Positions 53,466 through 63,074 of a DNA stretch of 64,000 bases are shown piece after piece. Within the stretch, counting starts at the first letter, position 1; each line of letters opens with the position of its first letter. The notes below the pieces were generated by a model that saw only the letters and a program-made list of their open reading frames with translations, did no database searches and was not told the DNA's origin. A program made the translations under genes and the position numbers. This DNA is from Shouchella patagoniensis (GTDB lineage: Bacteria > Bacillota > Bacilli > Bacillales > Bacillaceae_D): NCBI RefSeq assembly GCF_002019705.1, contig NZ_KV917377.1, positions 3,222,565 through 3,286,564 of the forward strand, given 5' to 3'.

Positions 53466-53969
53466 TTACCAAAGAGACGGAAGTGGACCTCTTTCCCCGT
53501 ATATTGGATCGCAGGATGGTTTTGGCACATCTTTAATCACTTGTAGATTCCGTTCCGACTCGATGGGATCACCTGTGCATAAATCATAGGCAACACCATC
53601 AGGATAAGCACCTATGACCGCAAAATTATCGCTACCATCAACGTATTTATGACCAAAACCAGCTGGGAGAATGAGTACGTCGCCACGCTCTACAAACACT
53701 TCTTCTCCCTGGACTCCACCTACATGTAGAGTGGCGTGACCAGCATCTACAACAAGCACTTCATGGGAGTTGCTATGATAATGATGATAGTCAAATACAC
53801 CACCACGCCATGTATTGCGCCAATGGTTGGCTGTTAAAACCGCTTCAATTTCATCGCCAATTTCAAAAACATTTTTATAGTGCAATAAGGAAAAAGAAGG
53901 ATGATTGGGAATTTTCCCATCGTTGGCATACGAATACGTTTTGATGTCTATTTGCCCCTGGGACTTCAT
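53466..53969 (-). CDS. YjlB-like cupin protein
   Basis: A 167-residue single-domain cupin. The metal-site region HYHSNSHEVLVVDAG has HxHxxxxE-type ligands, and PAGFGHKY supplies the later histidine. It matches the YjlB family (YxxDGKIPNHPS start, GGVFDYHHYH, CTGDPIE end). Function in the family is not established; it may be a metal-dependent dioxygenase or isomerase. Confidence 0.85.
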   Translation of the reverse strand: MKSQGQIDIKTYSYANDGKIPNHPSFSLLHYKNVFEIGDEIEAVLTANHWRNTWRGGVFDYHHYHSNSHEVLVVDAGHATLHVGGVQGEEVFVERGDVLILPAGFGHKYVDGSDNFAVIGAYPDGVAYDLCTGDPIESERNLQVIKDVPKPSCDPIYGERGPLPSLW

Positions 53970-54046
53970 TTATCTTCCTCCGTTCGTTTTTTTACTTCTA
54001 TACCACTTTAAATAAAGGATAAAACGTGGACAGATACCGTTGACAA

Positions 54047-54373
54047 TTAATCAATATACTCGACATTTGAGATAACAATCTCACGGTTCCTATAGACATA
54101 CTCAACACGGTGAAACCCGCTGCCACCGTCTGTGTGAAAATCAAGAACATGAACGAAATTGGAGTCGTCTTCTCTTAATACCTCAACAATTTCCTGAATG
54201 TCTTCCTCCGTTACATTTTCGTTGTATTCAACTCCATCAGCACCTAAAAGCAAATGATCAAGTAATTCCACTGATGATTTCTTCTTTTGTGCCTCGTTTA
54301 TGTAGATAATGAGTATGAGTGAAGTGATTATTGCAGAATAGATGTAAGGATTGTTGTTTTTTTTCTTTGACAT
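54047..54373 (-). CDS. Hypothetical protein with one N-terminal membrane helix
   Basis: A 108-residue protein: Lys/Asn-rich start, one hydrophobic helix (YIYSAIITSLILIIYI, about 10-25), then an acidic, soluble part with mixed helix and strand. It may be anchored in the membrane with the acidic part outside. I recognise no family. GAGGGTGCC precedes the ATG; the acidic composition agrees with other exported proteins in the window. Confidence 0.65.
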   Translation of the reverse strand: MSKKKNNNPYIYSAIITSLILIIYINEAQKKKSSVELLDHLLLGADGVEYNENVTEEDIQEIVEVLREDDSNFVHVLDFHTDGGSGFHRVEYVYRNREIVISNVEYID

Positions 54374-54449
54374 GGCACCCTCCAGCCGATAAGGCTCACA
54401 CGTTATTTGGAAAAGACAACGTTTGCGATAGGTGCGCTACTTAGTCAAA

Positions 54450-54488
54450 AAACAAGAAGACCACTTATTCGAGTGGTTCTTCTTGTTT
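54450..54488 (-). terminator. Terminator of the lamin-tail/GDPD gene
   Basis: Arms AAACAAGAAGA-CCACT and AGTGG-TTCTTCTTGTTT pair around TATTCG with a small bulge; the minus-strand reading has a T-rich tail. Confidence 0.75.
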
Positions 54489-54500
54489 ACGTCTTCCCTA

Positions 54501-57500
54501 TTACAACTCTACTAATTTCCTGGAAAGAGCGTCTAACTCATCAAAAAGGGTCAGAGAGATTTGATGTTGGTCAACCTGTTTGCGAATTAGAGAACGGAAT
54601 TGTTTAAGTTCTTGTCTATATCTCTTTGATCCGGTTTTTTCAAGAAAGAGGATGGTGGATGCTTGGAAAGACAGCAGAAGATATGATTTTGTATTTATGC
54701 TACGACGTGCGCGCCAGAGTGCTTCCAGCAAGAGCTTTGCAGATAACTGGTTTTCTTTAATGACAGTTAGTTGAACCGGGTTTGAAAACATCCGCCATCT
54801 ATCAGGGAGCAGAGCAGCACCATCGGAAGTCCTGTAATTAAATGGCTGATACTCATGATAAAGGTGAAACAATTGTGTCCCTGCGCTTTGTGCCGTAATA
54901 CGAGTGGTAGTGATGGCGGCGACAGCATGATCTTCACCAAGCAAACGGAACCCTCCGGAAAGTGGTTTGTTTGTATTAGGTCGATACTGAACCGTTGCTT
55001 CATAGTCATCTAAATGAATTGATTCTCCCTCAAATAAAACGAGGTGTGCTGGGACTTGATTGACTTGCAAGGGCATCTGCTCATTCCATTGTGGGTAATC
55101 GCTATATATCATTGTAATGCCACGGCGCTTTTTACTCTGAATGCTTGCCCTTGAATTGGTTGTACCGCCTACAAGTGGAAGGCCGCGGTGTTTGGCAAAA
55201 CGAATCAGCTCAGGTGTAAGCGCGTCGTCACCCGGCATAGTGAACATGCCACGGCGAATCATTTGCCGGGCTGTTTTTTCAGCATGCTGCAAAGCTGTCA
55301 TTTCGTAAGGTCCAAGTCCTGATAAAATGTGCAGTGCACCGACCTCAGGGTTAAGAGCTTGGATGGCAGACATTACAACTGGATTAAATCCACTTAAATA
55401 GACTTGTGCCGCAACATCGTATTGATCAATTAATTGAGCGACTTGTGCTTCTAACCCATTTGTTTTGATTTCTAGTGATAGAATCAATTCTTTCCCTTTA
55501 ATATAGGCAAAAACTTCTTCAAGTGTTGGAATGGTTACATTAGGGTATTGAGCATAAATATCTTCCCATTCCGGATTATCCGTTTTGTTTGCCGTTAACT
55601 GTTTTAGTTCGGCAACTGTCATATCCACAACATAGCCGCTGCCATCTGTTGTTCGATTAACCGTATAATCATGAATAACAACGGGTACGCCATCTTTTGA
55701 AACCATAATATCAATTTCAACCGCTTCAATTCCTCGCTCATAAGCAAGCTCAATCGCGGGCATCGTGTTTTCGGGCGCAAGAGAATTGACGCCACGATGA
55801 GCGATGAGTAGTGGTTGTTGAATTAGGCTGTCTTTCGTTTGAAAAGCGTTCAGCGCTCGTGCAGCTGTTAGTGGATAAGCTGTTTCAATTCCAGCTATCC
55901 CTGAAGCAATAAGTTGTTGGATAGCTAATTCATTTTCGGCGCCAGATGCCCAGATGGTGACCGCGCGATTGCGGAAGAAGCGAACTGTTTCGGCCGTTAC
56001 AGCAGTAGCTGGAAGAATGGCAGTAAAGCATGTGCTCCTACGTACCGCACGAATAACATCTGCAAGCGAGTGGTTCTGTAAATAAGAAGATGTCACGCGT
56101 AAGGCGCCAGCATAGCCAGAATAAAGCGTCCGCATTGATTGAATGATTGATACCTGTGTGGAAATAATGACACAGTCATCTATTTGTTTTTGTTTTAACA
56201 AAGTATGAACGGCAGGGACGAGTGTGGCTTTATCTAATTCAATGAGAGGGAGTCGTTTATCTTTAATTTCATCTAGAGTATCTGAAAGCAGAGAATGTCT
56301 ATTAATAGCGAGCAACTCGCCACGGTGTGAGTCTACTTTTATTAAAAAGGAAGCTGTGTTTTCAGGCAACGAAGCTGGCATACCAAAGGAACTATCAATT
56401 AATGTCGGTAGGGCAGCAAGTGTTGAAGCTGCTTCTTTTGTATCTAGTACAAATTCTTTTACCTCTGGAAATGGAATGAGCTCGGGCGCCCCATTTGGTC
56501 CAAAGAGCATTTTCTTAGGTGTAGGATTTGGTTGTTCAACAAAGTCTCGAGAAGGGTTCTTCGTATCAATTGCACTAACCCGCTCAAGTGAATGGCCTTT
56601 AGCAGAAACGCCTGGATGAGCAGTGAGTCCATAGCAGAGTGCATTTTTAAAGAGCGCCGCATCAACGAGTTTTTTGTCAGCATCAAGCAAGATGATTGCA
56701 TCGCCACCGTTTGCCATTTGAAAGCTACCACAGCCCCAACTGCAATTAGGAATAAGCTTTGGCACATTGTCCATTGTGGCTTCCATTTCATAGTCAGGTG
56801 TGACTCCATATAACGTCTTAACCGCTCGTGCATTGCGAGCAATTAAAGCCGGGGTATAAGGTGGAAGCACAGCGCCTTGAGGAAACTGGTACATCGCTTT
56901 ATTCGCAACACCATTTTCTTCAACTTTGTTGCCGAAATAGTAGCCACTCAAATCAATTGCTTGCCCTGTGATATTGGAGATTTCTACGTATTCGTTTGTT
57001 CCTTCATCAAAATAAGGTGTATAGAGAAACTCTGTAATTAAAAGTGATTGGCTTGGTGGTGTTTCAATTCGTCTGATGGGACGCCTAACTGGAGCCGCCT
57101 GAAAAGCGGCAGTTAAATTGGATGAGAGCGAGATACGTTGAATGCTATGACCGTTACCATCAGCTCGTGCTGTGGAGCCACGATAAACAATTTCCCTATA
57201 CGTTAGGTTTTGTAAATAAGGCACAAAATCAACGACACGGTAGTAACGGTCCATCAATAATAATTTATCGCCCCCATTACCAAGCCGAATCGTCCCTGTA
57301 GACCAATTGGCATCAATCAATGTCGGCACGTCCGGATCATTGTAAAGGCGGTCTTTACCAAACCATGGGAATTCAAAATCAGGAATTGCGCCATATACAG
57401 CTTTGAAGATTAAACCAGATTGGCACAGAAATAGTTCTTGGCCTGGTTCAATTATTGTTCCTTCTGGGAATTTTGCCATTCCTTCTCCTTCCCCTTGAAA

Positions 57501-58199
57501 AATGCCATCACCGATCATAAAACCACTTAAATCAATTGGTGCGTGATCGTAGTTTTTAATCGAAATAAACTCTTTGCCATCATCCGCCGCTGGTGCATCG
57601 TACATAAATTGGGAGATTCGAACGTTTGAAATTGGTTCTGATAAGGGGGACGAAGAAGTGGCTTGTTCATCAAAAATGACACCAGGTGTAGCTGGACCCA
57701 TCGAAAGAAACACAGACTGTTCCACACCCCCGGGGGAAGGTAAGCCAAAATGAACACCAAATCCAGCGGAAATATCAGTACCACGGTAACTAGCTTGGAC
57801 TAATTCAATACCTGATTCGTTATCCACGATGACAATACCGCGTGCTTCGCTATTTGAAAAGGCAGGGATATTCCCTGTTACCTCACTAATTTGACCTGGT
57901 ACAAGGGTACTCATATGTCTTCGGTTAAATTCATCAAGCGTGCGCTGGGCTGAGTTTAGCCAAAACACATACGCTTGTTTAGGGCGTATTTGTACAGTAT
58001 TTAATTCAAATGGTCGGTCCGCTCGAGTATCATCTGGATAGCGAAATAGCAAATGAACCTGTGCATCAGAGCCTAGAGTTCCAACGGATACGGTCTGATT
58101 CGATCGGTTATAAATCTCAAAGAATTCATAATCATCGGCTCCGGTATTATCCGGATGAATTTCTGTAATAAGAAGTGAATGGTGGCTAAGCTACTTCAT
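54501..58199 (-). CDS. Giant lamin-tail-domain/glycerophosphodiesterase protein, amber codon at position 3
   Basis: The frame encodes about 1230 residues: several lamin-tail (LTD) domains (LLITEIHPDNTGADDYEFFE at the very start, VRISQFMYDAP near 195 and LLITEFLYTPYF near 390), then a glycerophosphodiester phosphodiesterase domain (IAHRGVNSLAPENTMPAIEL through DIMVSKDGVPVVIHD, near 785-835) and a C-terminal tail. A textbook AAAGGAGGATTTTT site precedes ATG 58199, but the codons are ATG-AAG-TAG before the frame continues uninterrupted. Without that start the first usable codon is TTG 58052, which removes half of the first LTD. No signal peptide is seen. It may be a fresh nonsense mutant, a readthrough case or a sequencing error. 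Confidence 0.75.
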
Positions 58200-58351
58200 A
58201 AAAATCCTCCTTTAGATTACGAGTACCATGCCAATATATTCATGACCATCTTCTTTTGTAAGCCTTTTCTTATACGTGCGAACAAAAAGCCGCTTTTGAC
58301 TGTGGACAAGAAGCCTACCACAGGATTAGAACGATGACGAAAGTATAAAAA

Positions 58352-58387
58352 ACAAAAGGATTGAGCAGTTTAGCTCAATCCTTTTGT
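58352..58387 (-). terminator. Terminator of the VOC gene
   Basis: ACAAAAGGATTGAGC pairs perfectly with its complement around a six-base loop; T follows on the minus strand. Confidence 0.9.
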
Positions 58388-58399
58388 ATGGATAGTTAC

Positions 58400-58780
58400 T
58401 TAATCGGTCATAAATTCGAGTGTATTGCCGTCGGGATCCGTGCAAAAAATTTGTTGAAAACCGCTTGTACTATTTTTCTTTTCAATAAATGGTACGCCTT
58501 GTTGTTCTAGGAAATCGATCGTTTCTTTATAGCTGTTGACACGAAAAGCAACATGTTCATTTCTTGAATTTATTTGATTACTTTTTTGATGCAAGACAGC
58601 CCCAGAACTTGCTTCAATGAGGTGAAGTTGTTGTGTCCCGATGGCGTACCAGGCACCTTTGAAAGTAAAGGGAGGGCGATCCAACTCGGGCAACTGAAGT
58701 TTATTGCTATAAAATGCCTTTGCTTTTTTAATGTCTTTTACGACAAGACTGACGTGGTGTATTTCTAATGCATGTAACAT
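58400..58780 (-). CDS. VOC (glyoxalase/bleomycin resistance) superfamily protein
   Basis: A 126-residue VOC protein with two paired beta-alpha-beta-beta-beta modules. IHHVSLVVKDIKKAKAFY starts the first and HVAFRVNSYKETIDFL the second; DPDGNTLEF is the usual C-terminal metal-ligand strand. Such proteins include glyoxalases, thiol transferases and dioxygenases; the specific reaction cannot be told. It is a single gene with its own terminator. Confidence 0.88.
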   Translation of the reverse strand: MLHALEIHHVSLVVKDIKKAKAFYSNKLQLPELDRPPFTFKGAWYAIGTQQLHLIEASSGAVLHQKSNQINSRNEHVAFRVNSYKETIDFLEQQGVPFIEKKNSTSGFQQIFCTDPDGNTLEFMTD

Positions 58781-59535
58781 GATGATTTCCTTTCTTTGTT
58801 TGCTTAATAGTGTGTGTTACTTCAATGGGTCGGATTAGAAAAAGAGATTTTCATCCGTTCGGCCTCTTATTAGAAACGGCAAAACAGAAGTGATCGAGTG
58901 CATACTTTTTCGATGAAACGGATGCATAGAACTTCTAATGTCGTAGCGTCTAGTGTACTCTGGATGATCGAGATCTGCTCCAACCGTGGATAATGTGTAT
59001 AAGCTTAATAGAGCTGTATTTTTAGGAGTGAGATAGTTGCAGGACCGTATCGTCATTTTTCTGATCCTTCCTATTTGTTTTTTGTTTCATCATTTCGGTA
59101 ACCGTGAAAGAGCATAGGAAAGCAAAATCTACTTTAAAATGGAAGACTCGCATCTCGAAAGTTGTGTAAGAGAGTTCGTCATGTTCATTGATGGGATGCT
59201 AGAATAAAGGTAGCTGAACGCAGTAGTATATGGAAAACCTCGTTGATGAAGAAATCATATAGGTTTGGCGAGAAGATGTACAGTGAAGCGTTTTAACAAG
59301 TAAAGAAAGGCAGAACGGTTAAAAAAGAAGAAATGATAGAATAATCTATTAATTTTTAACGGTACTCGTATGGTACCATACCACTTTTTAAAGGTCAACT
59401 AGCTTCTGTTTCTTACCATCATGAAAAACAACATGTTGACTAGGTTTTACAATAAAGGTGAGGAGCACGCTTCATTTGATAGAATGGTTTTTAAAAGCGT
59501 AAAAAAATAGGAAGTTAAAAAGGAGAGTCTGTTGT
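58781..59535. other. Long intergenic stretch with one perfect palindrome
   Basis: No credible gene in 755 bases; the only open frame (minus strand, 58835-59056) has no ribosome site or family resemblance. The single clear element is GTATGGT followed by its complement ACCATAC at 59368-59381, a 14-bp palindrome like a regulator site. It is 155 bases before the acetyltransferase gene. Confidence 0.4.
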
Positions 59536-60000
59536 ATGGATATTCGGAAGGCGAAGCAAGAAGACGTGAGGGAGATTGTCCGTTTGTTAGCGGACGATGA
59601 ACTAGGTTCTAAGCGTGAAAGAAATGAAGACCCATTACCAGAGACATATTTGGAAGCGTTTAAACAGATTGAGGCTCAAAGAGGCAACGACATACTACTA
59701 GGGATCGAAGACAAAGAGATAATCGGGTGTCTCCAACTAACTATTATTCCAGGTTTGTCGAGGCAAGGAATGAAACGAGCACAAATTGAAGGAGTGCGCG
59801 TGAAGCAAAACGTTCGAGGTAAGAAGGTTGGAGAAGCTTTGCTTAAGGAAGCGATTGCGCATGCAAAGTTGGAGGGATGTGGACTGGTTCAATTAACGAC
59901 AGATAAACAACGCATTGATGCGCATCGCTTTTATGAACGGTTAGGTTTTTTGGCTAGCCATGAAGGGATGAAATTGTCTTTGGAAGGGATTAAAGAATAA
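59536..60000 (+). CDS. GNAT family N-acetyltransferase
   Basis: A 154-residue acetyltransferase. Acetyl-CoA pyrophosphate-binding motif appears as VKQNVRGKKVGEALLKE (about 103-119), followed by LVQLTTDKQRIDAHRFYERLGF, a common C-terminal half. The substrate is unknown; many such proteins modify small amines or antibiotics. An AAGGAGAG site precedes the ATG. Confidence 0.9.
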   Translation: MDIRKAKQEDVREIVRLLADDELGSKRERNEDPLPETYLEAFKQIEAQRGNDILLGIEDKEIIGCLQLTIIPGLSRQGMKRAQIEGVRVKQNVRGKKVGEALLKEAIAHAKLEGCGLVQLTTDKQRIDAHRFYERLGFLASHEGMKLSLEGIKE

Positions 60001-60109
60001 GGCGGACAAAGGGAGAAGCTATCAAGGCAGTTAGGTACACTACAATGATCAACAACGCAAGATTCCGAAAATTTACTTATAAAGAACAGTTAGAGAAGGG
60101 GCGGTTCCT

Positions 60110-60540
60110 ATAGGTGCACTATTCGTTGTTGTGGGGCTTTACATCATTATTAGTCTCGTAGTCATTGCCGTTGATTTTTTAGAAATAGGTATCAAGATTT
60201 CATTGCTTTATTTTCTAGTATTGCTTTTATCGCTTTATTGATCGGTGGTGTTCAATTAAGTATGAATCAAAAACAGAAAAAAATAGAAACACAGGAAGAA
60301 GTAGCGGCAACGAAAGATAAAGACCAGTTTATGTTTAGAATGAACGTAGAAGAGAAATTTTCGTATATCATAATTGCCTTTATTTTCGGAGGTTGGTTTT
60401 TAGCATCATTCACTACACAAGCTAATACACTAGAGGCGTATAAAATTGTTGAATGGAACATTTTTATGCTTGTATCTATTTTGGTTATATACATCTTTTT
60501 GTTTGTTTATTTTATGAAATTTAGTCGAATGCAAGAATAA
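60110..60540 (+). pseudogene. Small multi-helix membrane protein, frameshifted
   Basis: The last 100 codons (60238-60540) form a small two-helix membrane protein, but the same frame is open back to 60175 and reads RYQDFIALFSSIAFIALLIGG. In a second frame 60110-60178 encodes another hydrophobic helix (LFVVVGLYIIISLVVIAV). The two join exactly if one T is added to the T6 run at 60175-60180. The upstream frame begins with ATA at the position where AAGGGG would place a start. It looks like a damaged gene; no family recognised. It may be a homopolymer sequencing error. Confidence 0.5.
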
Positions 60541-60586
60541 TTCTTGTGTTCTTTTTTTATATAGATAGAAGAAAATAAGTATTTCA

Positions 60587-60647
60587 TTAGTCAATTTAAA
60601 TAAACATATAAAATCGAGTTGACTAATAGGGATTAATTGAATAAAGT
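60587..60647 (+). promoter_or_regulatory. Promoter and inverted repeat upstream of the cystine carrier gene
   Basis: TTGACT (60619-60624) and TAAAGT (60642-60647) are 17 bases apart. TTAGTCAA at 60587-60594 is the exact inverted repeat of TTGACTAA at 60619-60626, which covers the minus-35 box, and may be a regulator site. Confidence 0.5.
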
Positions 60648-60715
60648 AGGTGATGAACTTTTAAATAAGAAATCAATCATGTTTATAAAAAGATTGACCC
60701 GAGGAGGAAATTAAG

Positions 60716-62113
60716 GTGGAGTTATGGTTAACAATTGCTGTTATTGCTTCTGTCATCGTCGTAGCGGCGATTTTATTTTGGATGCAGCGTAAGCACTTGT
60801 CGTTTTCGGTTCGTGTTTTAACAGCGCTTGGAGCCGGGGTTGCTTTAGGTTTTATCCTGCAATTTTTCTTTGACCCTGAATCAAGTGTTATTGTAAATGC
60901 GATGGAATGGGTCGGTATTATGGGGACTGGCTACGTTCGATTATTGCAAATGATTATGATGCCGCTAGTTTTTATTGCAATTTTAACTGCATTTACACGT
61001 ATTAAAGCAGCGAAAGATGTTGGCAAGATCAGTGGTTTGGTTATCGGAATGCTGATTGTAACAACGATTGTCGCTGGCGTAGTTGGTTTAACTTCGGCAT
61101 CGGTCTTTAATTTAAGTGCAGATGACATTCAAGTCGGTTCGGCGGAAGAAGAACGAGGCGCATCAATGGAAGAACGCTACGCAAACATTGAAGCAGACTC
61201 ACTTCCACAACAAATTGTGCAATTGATTCCAACGAATCCATTCCAAGACCTGACAGGTGCACGGTCAACGTCCACACTAGGTGTGGTTATCTTTGCGGCA
61301 TTCTTAGGCGTAGCCTACTTAGGTGTTCGTCGAAAAGAAACAGAAGCGGCAGAGATGTTTGAAAAAATTACTGGCGCGATTTTTTCCGTCATCATGCGGG
61401 TTGTTACATTAATCTTACGGCTTACGCCATATGGTGTGCTTGCTATCATGACTTCGACTGTTGCGACGAGTGACTTAGGAGCGGTCACCACGCTTGGCAC
61501 ATTTGTGATTGCTTCCTATGTAGCATTAGGTGTTGTGTTTCTCATTCACTTGCTCATCTTGCTATTTATGGGACTAAGCCCTGTACAGTATTTGAAAAAA
61601 GCATTTCCGGTGTTGGCGTTTGCTTTTACATCCCGTACGAGTGCAGCGGCATTACCAATGAATATCCAAACCCAGAAAAAGCTCGGTGTCCCAGAAGGAA
61701 CAGCGAACTTTGCGGGCTCATTTGGGCTTTCAATTGGGCAAAACGGGTGCGCGGGTGTATATCCGGCAATGCTTGCCTTTATGATCGCACCAACAGTTGG
61801 TCAAAACCCGCTTGAGCCAGGCTTTATTGCGATGCTTCTCGCTGTAATTGCTATTAGTTCATTTGGAGTAGCTGGAGTTGGAGGCGGAGCAACATTTGCA
61901 GCGATTCTCGTGCTATCAGCAATGGACCTTCCAATCGCACTTGCAGGACTACTTATTTCGATTGAGCCATTGATTGATATGGGTAGAACAGCAGTGAATG
62001 TATCAGGAAGTATGGTAGCAGGTATTTTCACTTCGAAAGTGAAAAAAGATTTGAACCATGACGACTATCGCAATGACGAATTACGAATAGACGGAATGGA
62101 ATCAAATAGCTAA
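60716..62113 (+). CDS. tcyP: TcyP-type L-cystine/dicarboxylate symporter
   Basis: A 465-residue membrane carrier of the dicarboxylate/amino acid:cation symporter family, most like TcyP: MQRKHLSFSVRVLTALGAG near the start, the TGYVRLLQMIMMPLVF helix and AFTSRTSAAALPMNIQ in the re-entrant loop region. DctA-type members differ in these places, so cystine uptake is the favoured role. It starts with GTG 60716 behind GAGGAGG. In B. subtilis the counterpart is controlled by CymR with sulfur status; the inverted repeat upstream may be the equivalent site, but this is unproven. Confidence 0.87.
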   Translation: MELWLTIAVIASVIVVAAILFWMQRKHLSFSVRVLTALGAGVALGFILQFFFDPESSVIVNAMEWVGIMGTGYVRLLQMIMMPLVFIAILTAFTRIKAAKDVGKISGLVIGMLIVTTIVAGVVGLTSASVFNLSADDIQVGSAEEERGASMEERYANIEADSLPQQIVQLIPTNPFQDLTGARSTSTLGVVIFAAFLGVAYLGVRRKETEAAEMFEKITGAIFSVIMRVVTLILRLTPYGVLAIMTSTVATSDLGAVTTLGTFVIASYVALGVVFLIHLLILLFMGLSPVQYLKKAFPVLAFAFTSRTSAAALPMNIQTQKKLGVPEGTANFAGSFGLSIGQNGCAGVYPAMLAFMIAPTVGQNPLEPGFIAMLLAVIAISSFGVAGVGGGATFAAILVLSAMDLPIALAGLLISIEPLIDMGRTAVNVSGSMVAGIFTSKVKKDLNHDDYRNDELRIDGMESNS

Positions 62114-62126
62114 CAGAGATAATGGT

Positions 62127-62160
62127 GAAAAGCTGGGATATCTATCCCGGCTTTTCTTTT
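62127..62160 (+). terminator. Terminator of the cystine carrier gene
   Basis: AAAAGCTGGGATA pairs with TATCCCGGCTTTT (one G-U pair), followed by CTTTTTG. Confidence 0.85.
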
Positions 62161-62381
62161 TGTTGTATGGCCGTTTGTTTAGAATGTGAAATTAGTTTGA
62201 CTGATAGGAAAAACCTCACGCATACACTTTCTAAATGTCTTCTTTTGCTAGGATGATGGTCATGTTTTTTTGTCAGTAGTAGACGATGGGAAAACCTTCC
62301 TATAAACTGGAAAAAGAGATAATGGTCGAATATTTTGTGAAAGTAAATACCTGTAAATGAACGGAAGTAGGGGGATCGATA

Positions 62382-62771
62382 ATGACTGATATGACGCAAC
62401 TATTCCGGTTGCAAAATGAAATAAGTGCATTTGTATTACAGTTGGGAAATGCAGAAGAAAAAATCGAACGGTTAGAATCAGCAAAGAAATCGTTAAGCTC
62501 TGAACAAGAAATGCTGCATGATCATAAGGCGAAGATAAAAGAGCCTGAACTAGACGGTGATAATTGGAGTGGGAATGAAGCATCTGACCATGAAGAAATC
62601 CGTAGTGATATGTATACGGCATATACCGATTCTCGAGATAAAGTCGAACAAATGTTAAGTTCGATTGAAACAGAAATTAGCAATCTTCGTGGTGAGGCAA
62701 ACCGGTGTTCAGCGTCGATTGCATCAAAGGAATCGTCGTTGCAATTACTACGTAATCGTATAATCACCTAA
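62382..62771 (+). CDS. YwqH-like (DUF5082) protein
   Basis: A 129-residue, almost entirely helical, charged protein with coiled-coil character (RLQNEISAFVLQLGNAEEKIERLE and VEQMLSSIETEISNLRGEAN regions). Length, content and position match YwqH/DUF5082, the first gene of LXG toxin loci of Bacillus. Such small helical partners are thought to help the LXG toxin reach the type VII secretion apparatus. GGGGGATCGATA precedes the ATG. It is followed by a YwqI-like gene 19 bases on. Confidence 0.8.
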   Translation: MTDMTQLFRLQNEISAFVLQLGNAEEKIERLESAKKSLSSEQEMLHDHKAKIKEPELDGDNWSGNEASDHEEIRSDMYTAYTDSRDKVEQMLSSIETEISNLRGEANRCSASIASKESSLQLLRNRIIT

Positions 62772-62790
62772 ATGGAGAGGAGAGTAGCTC

Positions 62791-63054
62791 ATGCCGGAAA
62801 TTAAAGTAAATGAAGACGAAGCACTAAGCGCATTAAGTGACGCAGGTGAAAAAGCAGGTTTTGCCGTCGCTGACAGCGAACCAGCGATTGAGACTTCATC
62901 AATGGCGTTCCTGACAAAACTAACGTCGTTCGAAACAGAATATGCAAATCAGCTGAAAGCGTATTTAGATGTCCTAAAAGGGGTGCAACAAGAAAGCGAA
63001 GAGCTCGTTAAAACATATGGAGAAGTAGATAAAACGCTCGCAAGTCATAGGTAA
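62791..63054 (+). CDS. YwqI-like (DUF5344) protein
   Basis: An 87-residue helical protein of the YwqI/DUF5344 family, WXG100-sized but without a WXG turn: two helices around SSMAFLTKLTSFETEY. In Bacillus loci it lies between YwqH and the LXG toxin, as here, and is probably a secretion partner of the toxin. GGAGAGGAG precedes the ATG. Confidence 0.8.
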   Translation: MPEIKVNEDEALSALSDAGEKAGFAVADSEPAIETSSMAFLTKLTSFETEYANQLKAYLDVLKGVQQESEELVKTYGEVDKTLASHR

Positions 63055-63074
63055 GACGGAGAGGATGCGAATGG

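Noticed and set aside
53119-53472. 117-codon minus-strand frame opposite the HesB/YneR-like gene
   Set aside because: It overlaps the terminator and has no ribosome site; the plus frame has a recognised family and a good AAAGGAG site.
58835-59056. 73-codon minus-strand frame in the intergenic stretch
   Set aside because: No ribosome site, no domain-like pattern and composition unlike neighbouring genes.
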